From Pseudomonas baetica (GTDB lineage Bacteria; Pseudomonadota; Gammaproteobacteria; Pseudomonadales; Pseudomonadaceae): a DNA stretch of 64,000 nt. Shown in pieces: positions 49,258 through 57,910 of this stretch; positions within the stretch are counted from its first letter, which is position 1; each line of letters begins with the position of its first letter. A program made the position numbers and the translations under genes. Below the pieces are notes generated by a model. That model saw only the letters and a list, made by a program, of their open reading frames with translations, did not search any database and had not been told where the DNA came from. The stretch lies in assembly GCF_019733355.1 (NCBI RefSeq), contig NZ_JAIHLQ010000024.1, forward strand, positions 45,876 to 109,875, in the 5' to 3' direction.

Positions 49258-50376
49258 TCAAATTACCTTCGAAGGCTCTCGGTTGCGTTGCGCGGTTTGC
49301 GGTTTGGAATGGGCCCAGTTTTCCGGCAAGTTGATGTAGTCCACCAGCTCCCTTAAGCGTCCGTGATTGCGGGCATTGAAGGCGAAGGCCAATCGCGTCA
49401 GGTGGCTGAACTGTGCCTCGTCGTGTTCCTCACCATTGTAAGTGTGTTGATGGAACTGGTCGCTCAAACACAAATCGGCAAAGGCTTCCTGCAGATGCGC
49501 CAGCGCCTGGTCGCTGAGCTTGTGGTTCATGCGGATCACAAATTGACGTTTGAGCCAGCGGCTGGAGTGGAAGTTACTGTAGAACTGGTTGATCTCTTCT
49601 ACTGCCTCCTCGACGGAGTAGACGAGCCGCATCAGCTTCATGTCTGTCGACAGGATGTAGTGGTTGTCTGCCAGTTGCTGGTGGATGAAATCAATCGCAC
49701 CCTGCCAGAAGGTGCCACCCGGTGTATCCAGCAAGACCACCGGCACCAGTGGGCTTTTGCCTGTCTGTATCAGCGTCAGCACTTCCAGTGCTTCATCCAG
49801 TGTGCCGAAGCCGCCAGGGCACAGCACCAGTGCATCGGCTTCCTTGACGAAGAACAGCTTTCGGGTGAAAAAGAAGTGGAAGGGCAACAGATTGCCGGTG
49901 CCGCCCACGGTGGGATTGGCATGCTGCTCGAAGGGCAGGTTGATGTTGAAGCCCAGGCTGTGATCGCGACCTGCCCCCTCATGCGCGGCGGCCATGATGC
50001 CGCCACCTGCCCCGGTGATGACCATCATTTCCGAGCGCACCAGCGCTGCACCGAGTTCCCGGGCCATGGCGTACAGCGGATGTTCGACCGGCGTGCGCGC
50101 CGAGCCGAAGACGGTGACTTTGCGTCGGCCCTTGAATTGCTCCAGCACCCGAAACGCCTCCTCCAACTCGCGCAGGGCTTGCAGGGTGATCTTGGCATTC
50201 CATCGATTGTGATCTTCCTGAGCCATACGCAGCACGGTCAGGATCATGTCGCGATAGATAGGGATATTGGGGCTATTGGGTGAAACGCGGTTGAGTTGTT
50301 CTTCGACCTTGATGATGAGGTCGGGGCCGCTTTCCTGAAAATGACGGCTTAAGAGGTCATTCGGTTGGTAAGGCAT
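49258..50376 (-). CDS. LOG family nucleotide hydrolase-like protein
   Basis: 372 residues. The central Rossmann-like domain has VTVFGSARTPVEHPLY, ITGAGGGIMAAAHEGAG and the family motif PGGFGTLDEALEVLT, which in LOG proteins hydrolyses nucleoside 5'-monophosphates at the N-glycosidic bond (cytokinin activation in plants, general nucleotide turnover in bacteria). It is longer than the minimal LOG proteins because of extra N- and C-terminal regions. It shares the terminator region with recX. Confidence 0.85.
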   Translation of the reverse strand: MPYQPNDLLSRHFQESGPDLIIKVEEQLNRVSPNSPNIPIYRDMILTVLRMAQEDHNRWNAKITLQALRELEEAFRVLEQFKGRRKVTVFGSARTPVEHPLYAMARELGAALVRSEMMVITGAGGGIMAAAHEGAGRDHSLGFNINLPFEQHANPTVGGTGNLLPFHFFFTRKLFFVKEADALVLCPGGFGTLDEALEVLTLIQTGKSPLVPVVLLDTPGGTFWQGAIDFIHQQLADNHYILSTDMKLMRLVYSVEEAVEEINQFYSNFHSSRWLKRQFVIRMNHKLSDQALAHLQEAFADLCLSDQFHQHTYNGEEHDEAQFSHLTRLAFAFNARNHGRLRELVDYINLPENWAHSKPQTAQRNREPSKVI

Positions 50377-50710
50377 TCAACGTCTCCTGCTGCACAGAGC
50401 TTGTGGCCCTGACGAGCGGCGTCAGTGCCGCGCTGCAAAAACACACAGTCGGCAGTTCATTTTCTGCCGTTAACAAGTGATCGGGAATACTCTGAATCTA
50501 GACCCTTGTGCGCGATTGCGCCGACTCGATCATTGCGCCGCACGTCCAGACTGGCAATCGCTTATTGATTTTTACGCGATGACAGCACCGCTCGTCCGAA
50601 CGTGCGCCGAGCGGCAAACCCTCTGATTAACTGATTTACAGGCACCGTACGACAACGTTGCGTCAACGACAGTACGCAAGGTGCACGCTATTGAAGGATT
50701 TGCGGTTGGC
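50377..50710. other. Intergenic region, no gene seen
   Basis: About 330 bases between the divergent LOG gene and the small gene at 50726. No terminator, repeat or strong promoter was recognised beyond what the two flanking starts need. Confidence 0.5.
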
Positions 50711-50725
50711 AAGGAGGCGGGACAT

Positions 50726-50920
50726 ATGCCCAGAGTGGTTCTGGAAATCGATACGCAGCTGTATCGGATGTTGAAAGCATCGGCCGAGACCCATCAAGTC
50801 AGTCTCGAAGATGAATGTTGCCGGCGGTTGGCGGGAGGAGAGCGCCGCTCACACTATTTACAGGCCTTGCTGGCCGAACTGCGCGCCGAGGATGAACAGC
50901 GGCGCGCCAATTCGCGATGA
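50726..50920 (+). CDS. Small protein with ribbon-helix-helix look
   Basis: 64 residues, MPRVVLEIDTQLYRMLKASA onward, behind AAGGAGG. A short N-terminal strand followed by two helices (VVLEIDTQLYRMLKASAETH; SLEDECCRRL) resembles the ribbon-helix-helix DNA-binding fold of small antitoxins and Arc-type repressors, but there is no toxin gene beside it. Function unknown. Confidence 0.6.
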   Translation: MPRVVLEIDTQLYRMLKASAETHQVSLEDECCRRLAGGERRSHYLQALLAELRAEDEQRRANSR

Positions 50921-51346
50921 TTACTTCTTCTTCGCCGGTGCGGCTTTCGGGCAATCCGATTCCTGGTAGCTGGCGGAGCCGATCGCTTTGTTGGTTTTCA
51001 CTTCGGTGAAGTCGTAACGCATGATCGCGCCCTTGGCCATCAGCTTGCGGTACGACGGGTTGTTGCAAACCGAGGCGCCCAGCTGGAAATATACGGCTTT
51101 GGGATCAGCGCGCATTTTCTCGGCGTGGCTCTTTTGCACGCTCAGGTGATTGATCAACTGCGTGCCTTCAACGGTGTAGCCCTGATCAAGAATGTCTTCA
51201 TTGATGGCCCGTGGCGTGCCGACGCTGCTTTGGGCGGCGACGTTGCGCAGCTCTCTGTTCAGATTCTGCTCACTCAAGGACGCAGCCTGAGCGGTGAAGG
51301 ACGACGCCAGCACAATGGCAGCGGTGGGAACGATAAGGCGCAGCAT
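50921..51346 (-). CDS. PA3611-like secreted protein (quorum-sensing-regulated virulence factor family)
   Basis: 141 residues starting MLRLIVPTAAIVLASSFTAQ A, a clear Sec signal peptide ending near AQA. Two Cys (in ASVCNNPSYRKLM and SYQESDCPKAAP) could form a disulfide in the periplasm. The family is named from P. aeruginosa PA3611, which lies near recX-recA there too, so synteny supports the call. The stop touches the convergent small gene at 50920. Confidence 0.75.
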   Translation of the reverse strand: MLRLIVPTAAIVLASSFTAQAASLSEQNLNRELRNVAAQSSVGTPRAINEDILDQGYTVEGTQLINHLSVQKSHAEKMRADPKAVYFQLGASVCNNPSYRKLMAKGAIMRYDFTEVKTNKAIGSASYQESDCPKAAPAKKK

Positions 51347-51535
51347 GAAACTCTCCTGATTCGGTGGCTGGTGGTTCGACCAGCCACGGGGCTGTGCGTT
51401 CAGTGGCGGCGAATTATAGGGGAGCCGGTCTGGACGGTACAGGCTTGTGCCCGCCGCTCTGGTAAACTGCCGGCCTTTATTGCCCTGCCGAGTGTTGTTC
51501 GTGTCGAGTTTTCCTGTCTGCCGGTCGTGCCCGCG

Positions 51536-52282
51536 ATGAATCATGCCCCCAACGCTGTAGCCCGCCTGCGCGATGAGCGCGAGGATGCGGGCATCAAGCC
51601 GATTCAGGCGAGAGGTTTTCGCTCCGAGCGGTGCCGTGACTGCCGGGTGATCATCAGTCATTGCCTGTGCGCTTGGCGGCCAAGCGTCGAAACCCGTTCC
51701 GGCGTGTGTCTGATCATGACCGGCAAGGAAGTGTTCAAACCGAGCAACACCGGTTGGCTGATTGCCGATGTGGTCAGCGATAACCATGCGTTCATCTGGT
51801 CGCGCACCGAGCCGGACCCGCAGATGTTGGCGCTGCTCAACGATCCGCAATGGCAGCCGTATCTGGTGTTTCCCGGCGAATACGTCGAGCCGTCGCGAGT
51901 GACCAATACCGTCGCGGTTGATGGCAGCAAGCGGCCGTTGTTCATTCTGCTAGACGCGACCTGGACCGAGGCGCGGAAAATCTTCCGCAAGAGTCCGTAC
52001 TTCGATCGCCTGCCGATTCTCAGTCTGCTGCCCGACAAACTGTCGCGCTACCGCTTGCGCCGTTCAACCCGAAGCGAGCACCTGTGCACCGCCGAAGTGG
52101 CAGCGTTGTGCCTTGAGCTGGCGGGCGATACGGACGCCGCCTCGGCGCTGGACGCCTATTTCGACGTGTTCAGCCAGCATTACCTCGGTGCCAAACAGCA
52201 ATTGGACATGAACGAATCGACCCCGGCCCACGCCGAGTTGCAACCCTTTATACGAAAGCCGCAAGCAGCGTTGGCCCAATAG
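51536..52282 (+). CDS. DTW domain tRNA aminocarboxypropyltransferase
   Basis: 248 residues from MNHAPNAVARLRDEREDAGI. The N-terminal CRDCRVIISHCLCAW metal-binding Cys set and the motif LLDATWTEARKIFRKSPYF (the D-T/A-W motif of the family) are visible. E. coli homologues TapT/TuaA attach a 3-amino-3-carboxypropyl group to U47 of tRNA; the same role is likely here. The frame is open further upstream, so the start is a choice by likeness. Confidence 0.8.
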   Translation: MNHAPNAVARLRDEREDAGIKPIQARGFRSERCRDCRVIISHCLCAWRPSVETRSGVCLIMTGKEVFKPSNTGWLIADVVSDNHAFIWSRTEPDPQMLALLNDPQWQPYLVFPGEYVEPSRVTNTVAVDGSKRPLFILLDATWTEARKIFRKSPYFDRLPILSLLPDKLSRYRLRRSTRSEHLCTAEVAALCLELAGDTDAASALDAYFDVFSQHYLGAKQQLDMNESTPAHAELQPFIRKPQAALAQ

Positions 52283-52505
52283 TGGCCCATACTGTACAGC
52301 GCGCTGGCCGTGCTGCTTGACCGCCCTGTCTTCGCTGGGCATGCTTGGCGCCGATTAGGGTGCGGCCAAGGTTTGAAACGCCGTGTTTGCAAGTGATTGG
52401 CGTTGAACGTGCCCCTGTGGATACCGCTACAAAGCGGCATCTCGAGTTGCTTTGGCCAGACCCGAATGCACCGGGCCGGCCATCAAAAACAGGATCATTT
52501 GAAAA

Positions 52506-53156
52506 ATGGCCACATACGACATCCTGATTGCCGATGATCACCCCCTCTTTCGTAGCGCACTGCATCAAGCGGTTACGCTGGGCCTTGGCCCGGATGTGCG
52601 CCTGGTGGAAGTGGCGAGCATCGCCGAACTGGAAACGCGTCTGACTGAAAAGTCTGACTGGGATCTGGTCCTGCTGGACCTGAACATGCCCGGCGCTTTC
52701 GGATTTTCCGGGTTGGTGATGTTGCGCGGCCAATACCCGCAGATTCCGGTGGTGATGGTTTCGGCGCAGGAAGAAGCTTCTGTGATGGTTAAGTCCCGCG
52801 AGTTTGGCGCCAGTGGCTTTATTCCCAAGTCCAGTGGCCTGAGCGTGATTCAGGAGGCCGTGCGCAAAGTGCTTGATGGCGACGTGTTCTGGCCACCGCA
52901 AGCGTTCGAGGCGGTCAGCGTTTCGGCTGAGGCCAAGGCTGCCAGCGATGGCCTTGCCAGCCTGACGCCGCAGCAATTTCGCGTATTGACGATGGTCTGC
53001 GAAGGGTTGCTGAACAAGCAGATTGCCTACGAGTTGAGCGTGTCGGAAGCGACCATCAAGGCCCATGTCACGGCGATCTTTCGCAAGTTGAATGTGCGCA
53101 CTCGCACGCAGGCTGCTTTGCTTCTGCAACAACTTGAGTCAATTGCGAGCCAATAA
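52506..53156 (+). CDS. erdR: LuxR-type response regulator (ErdR)
   Basis: 216 residues. The receiver domain has the acidic pocket DDHPLF and phosphoacceptor LVLLDLNMPG (Asp about 58); the C-terminal LuxR helix-turn-helix reads LLNKQIAYELSVSEATIKAH. ErdR controls ethanol and acetate metabolism genes in P. aeruginosa, where it also sits next to dgkA, so the symbol rests on synteny and likeness. Confidence 0.85.
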   Translation: MATYDILIADDHPLFRSALHQAVTLGLGPDVRLVEVASIAELETRLTEKSDWDLVLLDLNMPGAFGFSGLVMLRGQYPQIPVVMVSAQEEASVMVKSREFGASGFIPKSSGLSVIQEAVRKVLDGDVFWPPQAFEAVSVSAEAKAASDGLASLTPQQFRVLTMVCEGLLNKQIAYELSVSEATIKAHVTAIFRKLNVRTRTQAALLLQQLESIASQ

Positions 53157-53230
53157 TGGCTGGCGTCTTCACGCTTTTTTGACTGTTGTTGATCTAGCTT
53201 TCTCACTCCTTTTTGGTTGGTTTCTACTTT

Positions 53231-53593
53231 ATGTCACCTTTCAAGGGCCAGACTGGCCTGAAACGCATCCTCAACGCTTCCGGTTACTCGCTCGATGGCC
53301 TGCGCGCGGCCTTCACGGGCGAAGCGGCGTTCCGTCAATTGGTGCTGCTCAATGTGGTGCTGATTCCGTTGGCGTTCTTCCTCAATGTCAGCCGGGTTGA
53401 GCGGGCGCTATTGATCGCCGTGTGCCTGTTGGCGCTGATCGTCGAGTTGCTGAACTCGGCGGTGGAAGCGGCCATTGACCGCATCTCGCTGGAATTGCAC
53501 CCACTGTCCAAAAACGCCAAGGACATGGGCAGCGCGGCGCAATTCGTCGCGCTGAGCATGATCGCCCTGGTGTGGGCCGTGATTCTGCTTTAA
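53231..53593 (+). CDS. dgkA: Diacylglycerol kinase
   Basis: 120 residues with three membrane segments. GLKRILNASGYSLDGLRAAF, EAAFRQ and ELLNSAVEAAIDRISLELHP, which holds the active-site Glu residues, define the prokaryotic DgkA family. It phosphorylates diacylglycerol released by osmoregulated glucan and LPS modification. It converges with finR (4-base overlap). Confidence 0.95.
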   Translation: MSPFKGQTGLKRILNASGYSLDGLRAAFTGEAAFRQLVLLNVVLIPLAFFLNVSRVERALLIAVCLLALIVELLNSAVEAAIDRISLELHPLSKNAKDMGSAAQFVALSMIALVWAVILL

Positions 53594-54516
53594 GCGATGG
53601 TTGGCAAGACGATCTCGTCGCTGCGCTGCACCCCGGCGGTGAAAGCGCGGCACAGTTCGAGAAACTCGCGCATGGCCGAAGTCTGGTATTTCTGTTTATG
53701 CCAGATAAAGTAGAACTGCCGCGCCAGATCCAGATCTGGCGTTTCCACCGCCACCAGACTGCCGCGGCGGAAGGCATCGCGCAGCGCCAGCCGCGAGATG
53801 CAGCCAATCCCCAATCCTGATTCCACTGCGCGTTTGATCGCTTCGGTGTGCTCCAGCTCTAGCCGGATGTTCAACGCACTGCGATGGTGACGCATGGCCT
53901 GATCGAAGGTCAGTCGCGTGCCGGAGCCTTGTTCACGCAGAATCCATGCTTCATGGGTCAACTCTTCCATGGTCGCGCTGCCGCGTTTGGCCAGCGGATG
54001 CTGCGGGGCGCAGAACACCACCAGTTCATCCTCGACCCAGCTCTGCACTTCGATGTCCGGATGGTTGCAATCACCTTCGATTAGACCCAGATCAATTTCA
54101 TAGTGGGCCACTTGGTGCACGATATTGGCCGTGTTCTGTACGTGCAGCTTTACCTGGCTTTCCGGATGGCGCTGCATGAAGCCGCCGATCAGCAGGGTCG
54201 CCAGGTAATTGCCGATGGTCAGCGTCGCGCCTACAGAAAGCGAGCCGAAACCGGATTTGCCGTTGAGCAGGTCTTCGATTTCCTTGGCCTGATCAAGCAA
54301 CGCCACCGCTTGCGGCAGCAACTGTTTGCCCAGAGCGTTAAGGCTCAGCCGTTTACCGGCGCGGTCAAACAGTTGGCAGCTGGATTGGCGCTCCAGTTCG
54401 GTGATGGAGGTGCTGGCGGCCGATTGCGAGAGGTTGAGCAGACCCGCAGCACGGGACACGCTTTCCTGCTGGGCGACGGCGACGAAGACTTGAAGTTGAC
54501 GGAGAGTAAATCGCAT
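53590..54516 (-). CDS. finR: LysR-family regulator FinR
   Basis: 308 residues from MRFTLRQLQVFVAVAQQESV, with the usual N-terminal helix-turn-helix (SRAAGLLNLSQSAASTSITE) and a C-terminal sensor domain. It is divergent from fpr. In P. putida and P. aeruginosa the LysR regulator beside fpr is FinR, which activates fpr under oxidative stress, so name and role follow from context. The upstream open frame to 54615 runs into the promoter region and was not used. Confidence 0.85.
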   Translation of the reverse strand: MRFTLRQLQVFVAVAQQESVSRAAGLLNLSQSAASTSITELERQSSCQLFDRAGKRLSLNALGKQLLPQAVALLDQAKEIEDLLNGKSGFGSLSVGATLTIGNYLATLLIGGFMQRHPESQVKLHVQNTANIVHQVAHYEIDLGLIEGDCNHPDIEVQSWVEDELVVFCAPQHPLAKRGSATMEELTHEAWILREQGSGTRLTFDQAMRHHRSALNIRLELEHTEAIKRAVESGLGIGCISRLALRDAFRRGSLVAVETPDLDLARQFYFIWHKQKYQTSAMREFLELCRAFTAGVQRSDEIVLPTIA

Positions 54517-54658
54517 ATCGATATAACCGATAACCCTTATCTTAATAATCCAGTTAACAGATATTGTCGGCGCTATTAGAATGCGATGCAATTGCGCACC
54601 ATCGGCATTTATCAAGCCCAGAGCAAGCGCAGACCCAATATCCAGGAGTCAAACGTAC
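54517..54658. promoter_or_regulatory. finR-fpr divergent promoter region
   Basis: 142 bases between the two starts. ATATCGATAT (54516-54525) is a short dyad next to the finR start, and GATAACCCTTATCTTAATAA follows. FinR is expected to bind here; the exact site cannot be fixed by eye. Confidence 0.5.
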
Positions 54659-55438
54659 ATGAGCAACATGAACCACGAGCGTGTCCTCAGTGTTCATCAC
54701 TGGAACGATACCCTGTTCAGCTTCAAGTGCACCCGTGATCCGGGCCTGCGCTTCGAGAACGGTCAGTTCGTGATGATCGGCCTGCAACAGCCCAATGGCC
54801 GCCCGCTTATGCGCGCTTACTCGATCGCCAGCCCGAACTGGGAAGAGCATCTGGAATTCTTCAGCATCAAGGTGCCTGATGGCCCGCTGACCTCTCAGTT
54901 GCAGCATCTGAAGGAAGGCGACGAGATCATCATCAGCAAAAAGCCTACGGGCACGCTGGTGCTGGACGATTTGAAGCCTGGCAAACACCTTTACCTGCTC
55001 AGCACCGGTACCGGTCTGGCGCCGTTCATGAGCGTGATCCAGGATCCGGAAACCTACGAGCGCTTCGAAAAAGTCATCCTGTGCCACGGCGTGCGCTACG
55101 TGAACGAAGTCGCTTACCGCGAATTCATCACCGAGCATCTGCCGCAGAACGAGTTCTTCGGTGAAGCGCTGCGTGACAAGCTGATTTACTACCCGACCGT
55201 CACTCGCGAGCCGTTCGAGAACGAAGGTCGTCTGACCGACCTGATGCGCAGCGGCAAACTGTTCAGCGACATCGGCCTGCCGCCGATCAACCCGCAGGAC
55301 GACCGCGCCATGTTGTGCGGCAGCCCAAGCATGCTCGACGAGACCAGCGAAGTGCTCAACAGCTTCGGCCTGACCGTGTCGCCGCGTATGCGCGAGCCGG
55401 GCGACTACCTGATCGAGCGTGCGTTCGTCGAGAAGTAA
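54659..55438 (+). CDS. fpr: Ferredoxin-NADP reductase
   Basis: 259 residues from MSNMNHERVLSVHHWNDTLF. FAD-binding RAYSIASPN and NADP-binding STGTGLAPFMSVI and LCGSPSMLDET are intact. The aromatic end found in many such enzymes is here ERAFVEK. It moves electrons between NADPH and ferredoxin or flavodoxin and protects against oxidative stress. Regulated by the divergent finR. Confidence 0.95.
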   Translation: MSNMNHERVLSVHHWNDTLFSFKCTRDPGLRFENGQFVMIGLQQPNGRPLMRAYSIASPNWEEHLEFFSIKVPDGPLTSQLQHLKEGDEIIISKKPTGTLVLDDLKPGKHLYLLSTGTGLAPFMSVIQDPETYERFEKVILCHGVRYVNEVAYREFITEHLPQNEFFGEALRDKLIYYPTVTREPFENEGRLTDLMRSGKLFSDIGLPPINPQDDRAMLCGSPSMLDETSEVLNSFGLTVSPRMREPGDYLIERAFVEK

Positions 55439-55453
55439 GCACCGTCAAAACCC

Positions 55454-55537
55454 GTGGGAGCGAGCTCCTGAAGAGGGCGGAACATTCAGCCGTTGTGTTG
55501 ACTGACACGCCACCTTCGCGAGCAAGCCCGTTCCCAC
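55454..55537. repeat. REP pair, left arm degenerate
   Basis: A decayed left arm (GTGGGAGCGAGCTCCTG) and an intact right arm (TTCGCGAGCAAGCCCGTTCC CAC) in inverted orientation, between fpr and trmO. Confidence 0.8.
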
Positions 55538-55562
55538 ATTGGGTTTGTGGTGTGACAGTAAA

Positions 55563-55601
55563 AAACCCGCGTTGCCTGAGAAGGTCACGCGGGTTTTTTC
55601 G
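55563..55601. terminator. Terminator between fpr and trmO
   Basis: AAAACCCGCG-TTGCCTGAGAAGGTCA-CGCGGGTTTT, with tails of A and T on both sides, so it can serve both converging genes. Confidence 0.8.
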
Positions 55602-55611
55602 TTTTCGGGGT

Positions 55612-56310
55612 TTATGCTTCGGCGGGGATGACCTCGAGGACGCGAATCTGCGCAGGTGTCGGGTAATGCCAGCGCACATCCAGATCCCAGAATTGCGCGC
55701 CGTATTCGCGTTCCGGCGCCGGGGTTTGATAAGCCGGGCGTGGGTCCTGAGCCAGACATTGCTCGATCAACTCGACCAGTGGCTCGGCAAGGCGTTGCGC
55801 GTGGGCATGCGCCTGTTGCAGAGCGCTGTCCGTCCACTGCACGTCGATCAGTTGCGGCGCGGCGCTGGCGATGCTGTTGGAGGCGCTGTCGATGATGTCG
55901 GCGTAAGGCACGTAGGGCTTGATGTCGAGGATCGGTGTGCCATCGAGCAAATCGATGCCGGAGATGAACAGGCGATGAGCTTCAACCTTGTCCAGTTTCA
56001 CCACGGATTGGCCGATACCATTCGGGCGATGGGTGGCGCGTGTGGCGAACACGCCCATCGACTTGTTGCCGCCCAGGCGAGGCGGGCGGACCTTCAGGCG
56101 CGGTTTTTCTTCCAGCGCTTGATGGAAGAGGAACAGTAACCAGACGTGGCTGACCTGCTCCAGGCCCTGCACCGCATCACCCTGATCGAACGGCGCCACC
56201 AGTTCCAGCACACCACGGGCGGCGGGGGCCAGTTGTGGCTGACGAGGGATGGCGAACTTCTCCTTGAAACAGGAGCGCACGAAGCCGATGGGGGAGACGC
56301 TGTAAGTCAT
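55612..56310 (-). CDS. trmO: tRNA (N6-threonylcarbamoyladenosine37-N6)-methyltransferase
   Basis: 232 residues of the TsaA/TrmO family, which methylates t6A37 in tRNA. IGFVRSCFKEKFAIPRQPQL, ATRATHRPNGIGQSVVKL and DLLDGTPILDIKPYVPYAD are the conserved segments, and the length is normal. Confidence 0.92.
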   Translation of the reverse strand: MTYSVSPIGFVRSCFKEKFAIPRQPQLAPAARGVLELVAPFDQGDAVQGLEQVSHVWLLFLFHQALEEKPRLKVRPPRLGGNKSMGVFATRATHRPNGIGQSVVKLDKVEAHRLFISGIDLLDGTPILDIKPYVPYADIIDSASNSIASAAPQLIDVQWTDSALQQAHAHAQRLAEPLVELIEQCLAQDPRPAYQTPAPEREYGAQFWDLDVRWHYPTPAQIRVLEVIPAEA

Positions 56311-56389
56311 GGTTTAAAGTCAGAAGCGGGATCAGGGCGGGCATGATACCCCGGCAGTCCTCAAGACGGGTGCTGGCAGGGCTGACCTC

Positions 56390-56455
56390 TTCGCGAGCAA
56401 GCTCGCTCCCACAGAGAACGCATTGCAAATGAGGGCGCGAGCTTGCTCGCGAAGG
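56390..56455. repeat. REP pair between trmO and the rhlG-like gene
   Basis: TTCGCGAGCAAGCTCGCTCC CAC (56390-56411) and GCGCGAGCTTGCTCGCGAAG (56435-56455), the outer-inner order being reversed compared with the other pairs. Confidence 0.8.
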
Positions 56456-56469
56456 CCGCGCCGCCGATA

Positions 56470-57240
56470 TCAGAGGCTGAACCCTCCATCCAGCGGAATG
56501 ATATTCCCCGTCATATAAGCCCCAGCCGTGCTCGCCAGACTGATAGCCAAGGCCGCCATCTCTTCCTCACGCCCCCAGCGCTTCATCGGAATCAGCGCCG
56601 TATCCTCGGCCAACGCCTGCTGATCATTGCCAATATGCTGGGTCATCTTGCTCGGAAACCGACCTGGTGCAATCACGTTGACGTTGATGTGCTGGCTCAC
56701 CAGTTCGCGCGCTAGAATCCGCGACAGTTGATGCAAAGCCGCTTTACTCGGCCCATAGGCATACGCCTGCTCACCAAAAGAAGAAATTCCGGCCACCGAG
56801 CCGATATTGATGATCCGCGCCGGATTGGCCGCCGACCCCGCTTTGCGCAGCAGTGGCAGAAACTGCTGGATACAGGTGAACACCGACGTCACGTTGAGCT
56901 GCATGACTTTCTCCCAGCCCTTGACCGGGTAACTCTCCAGCGGGGCGCCCCAGGTCGTGCCGGCATTGTTCACCAGAATATCCAGATGGGTGATCTGCTC
57001 GCCCAGTCGCGCGGCCAGTTCTTGGACGCCTTGTTCAATCGCCAGATTCGCCTCCACGCCATGGCAGATGCCCAGGGCGCTGAGTTCTTCGGCGGTTTGA
57101 TGACAGGCTTCTGCATCCCGGGAGCAGACGTACACATGGGCGCCGGCCTCGACAAACGCCTTGGCGATCATTTTGCCGATACCACGGGTGCCGCCGGTCA
57201 CCAGAGCGGTGCGGCCTTTCAGGGAAAAGTACGTGTGCAT
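56470..57240 (-). CDS. RhlG-like NADPH-dependent ketoacyl reductase (SDR family)
   Basis: 256 residues. GTRGIGKMIAKAFVEAGA is the nucleotide loop, NNAG the family motif, and Ser-Tyr-Lys lie in INIGSVAG and QAYAYGPSKAALHQ. Long stretches (HLDILVNNAG, YPVKGWEKVMQLNVTSVF) resemble P. aeruginosa RhlG, a beta-ketoacyl reductase once linked to rhamnolipid synthesis. No rhlAB genes are nearby, so the physiological role is open. Confidence 0.85.
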   Translation of the reverse strand: MHTYFSLKGRTALVTGGTRGIGKMIAKAFVEAGAHVYVCSRDAEACHQTAEELSALGICHGVEANLAIEQGVQELAARLGEQITHLDILVNNAGTTWGAPLESYPVKGWEKVMQLNVTSVFTCIQQFLPLLRKAGSAANPARIINIGSVAGISSFGEQAYAYGPSKAALHQLSRILARELVSQHINVNVIAPGRFPSKMTQHIGNDQQALAEDTALIPMKRWGREEEMAALAISLASTAGAYMTGNIIPLDGGFSL

Positions 57241-57370
57241 GGCAAGTCCTGAGGGCTAGGGATGAGTACACCCTAGTCGTCAACCGCGAAAAGCGGAGCC
57301 ACTATTTTTGCAAGGAATGAACGGTCATGCGCAGCGGCGGCGATTGGATATCGCCGCCGCTGAAGAGCGA

Positions 57371-57838
57371 TCAGGCGCGAACGCGCAGGGTCAGGCCCTT
57401 GAGGAAGTTGCGCAGCAACTGGTCGCCGCACGGGCGGTAGTTGGTGTGGCCGACCTTGCGGAACAGCGCGCTCAGCTCGGGCTTGGACACCGGGAACTCG
57501 GCAGCCTTGAGGATGGCATGCATGTCGTCTTCTTTCAGTTCGAAGGCCACGCGCAGCTTTTTCAGGATGATGTTGTTGGTCACCGGCACTTCGATCGGCT
57601 GCGGCGGACGGCTTTCGTCCTTGCCACGCTTGAAGATCACCAGACCGGCGAGGAAGTGCGCGATGACTTCGTCCGGGCAGCGCACGAAACCTTCTTCGTC
57701 TTCTTCTTTCTTGTCGAGCCAGGTGATTACGTCAGCGAGGTCCACGTCCATGCCGCCGAGTTTGATGATTTCGACGACTTTTTTGTCGCTGATGTCGAGC
57801 ATGTAGCGCACGCTGCGCAAAACGTCGTTATGAATCAT
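57371..57838 (-). CDS. DUF1456 family protein (YehS-like)
   Basis: 155 residues from MIHNDVLRSVRYMLDISDKK. It contains two copies of a DUF1456-type repeat, one near the N-terminus and one from IILKKLRVAFELKEDDMHA. Function unknown; E. coli YehS is the best-known member. A start ten codons upstream is possible but has no family residues. Confidence 0.85.
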   Translation of the reverse strand: MIHNDVLRSVRYMLDISDKKVVEIIKLGGMDVDLADVITWLDKKEEDEEGFVRCPDEVIAHFLAGLVIFKRGKDESRPPQPIEVPVTNNIILKKLRVAFELKEDDMHAILKAAEFPVSKPELSALFRKVGHTNYRPCGDQLLRNFLKGLTLRVRA

Positions 57839-57910
57839 GTGGGTAATCCTGATAAGCGTTGTGGGCATCGCGCGGGCGCAATGCCGGAATGTGTGGCGGC
57901 AATCGAAGCT

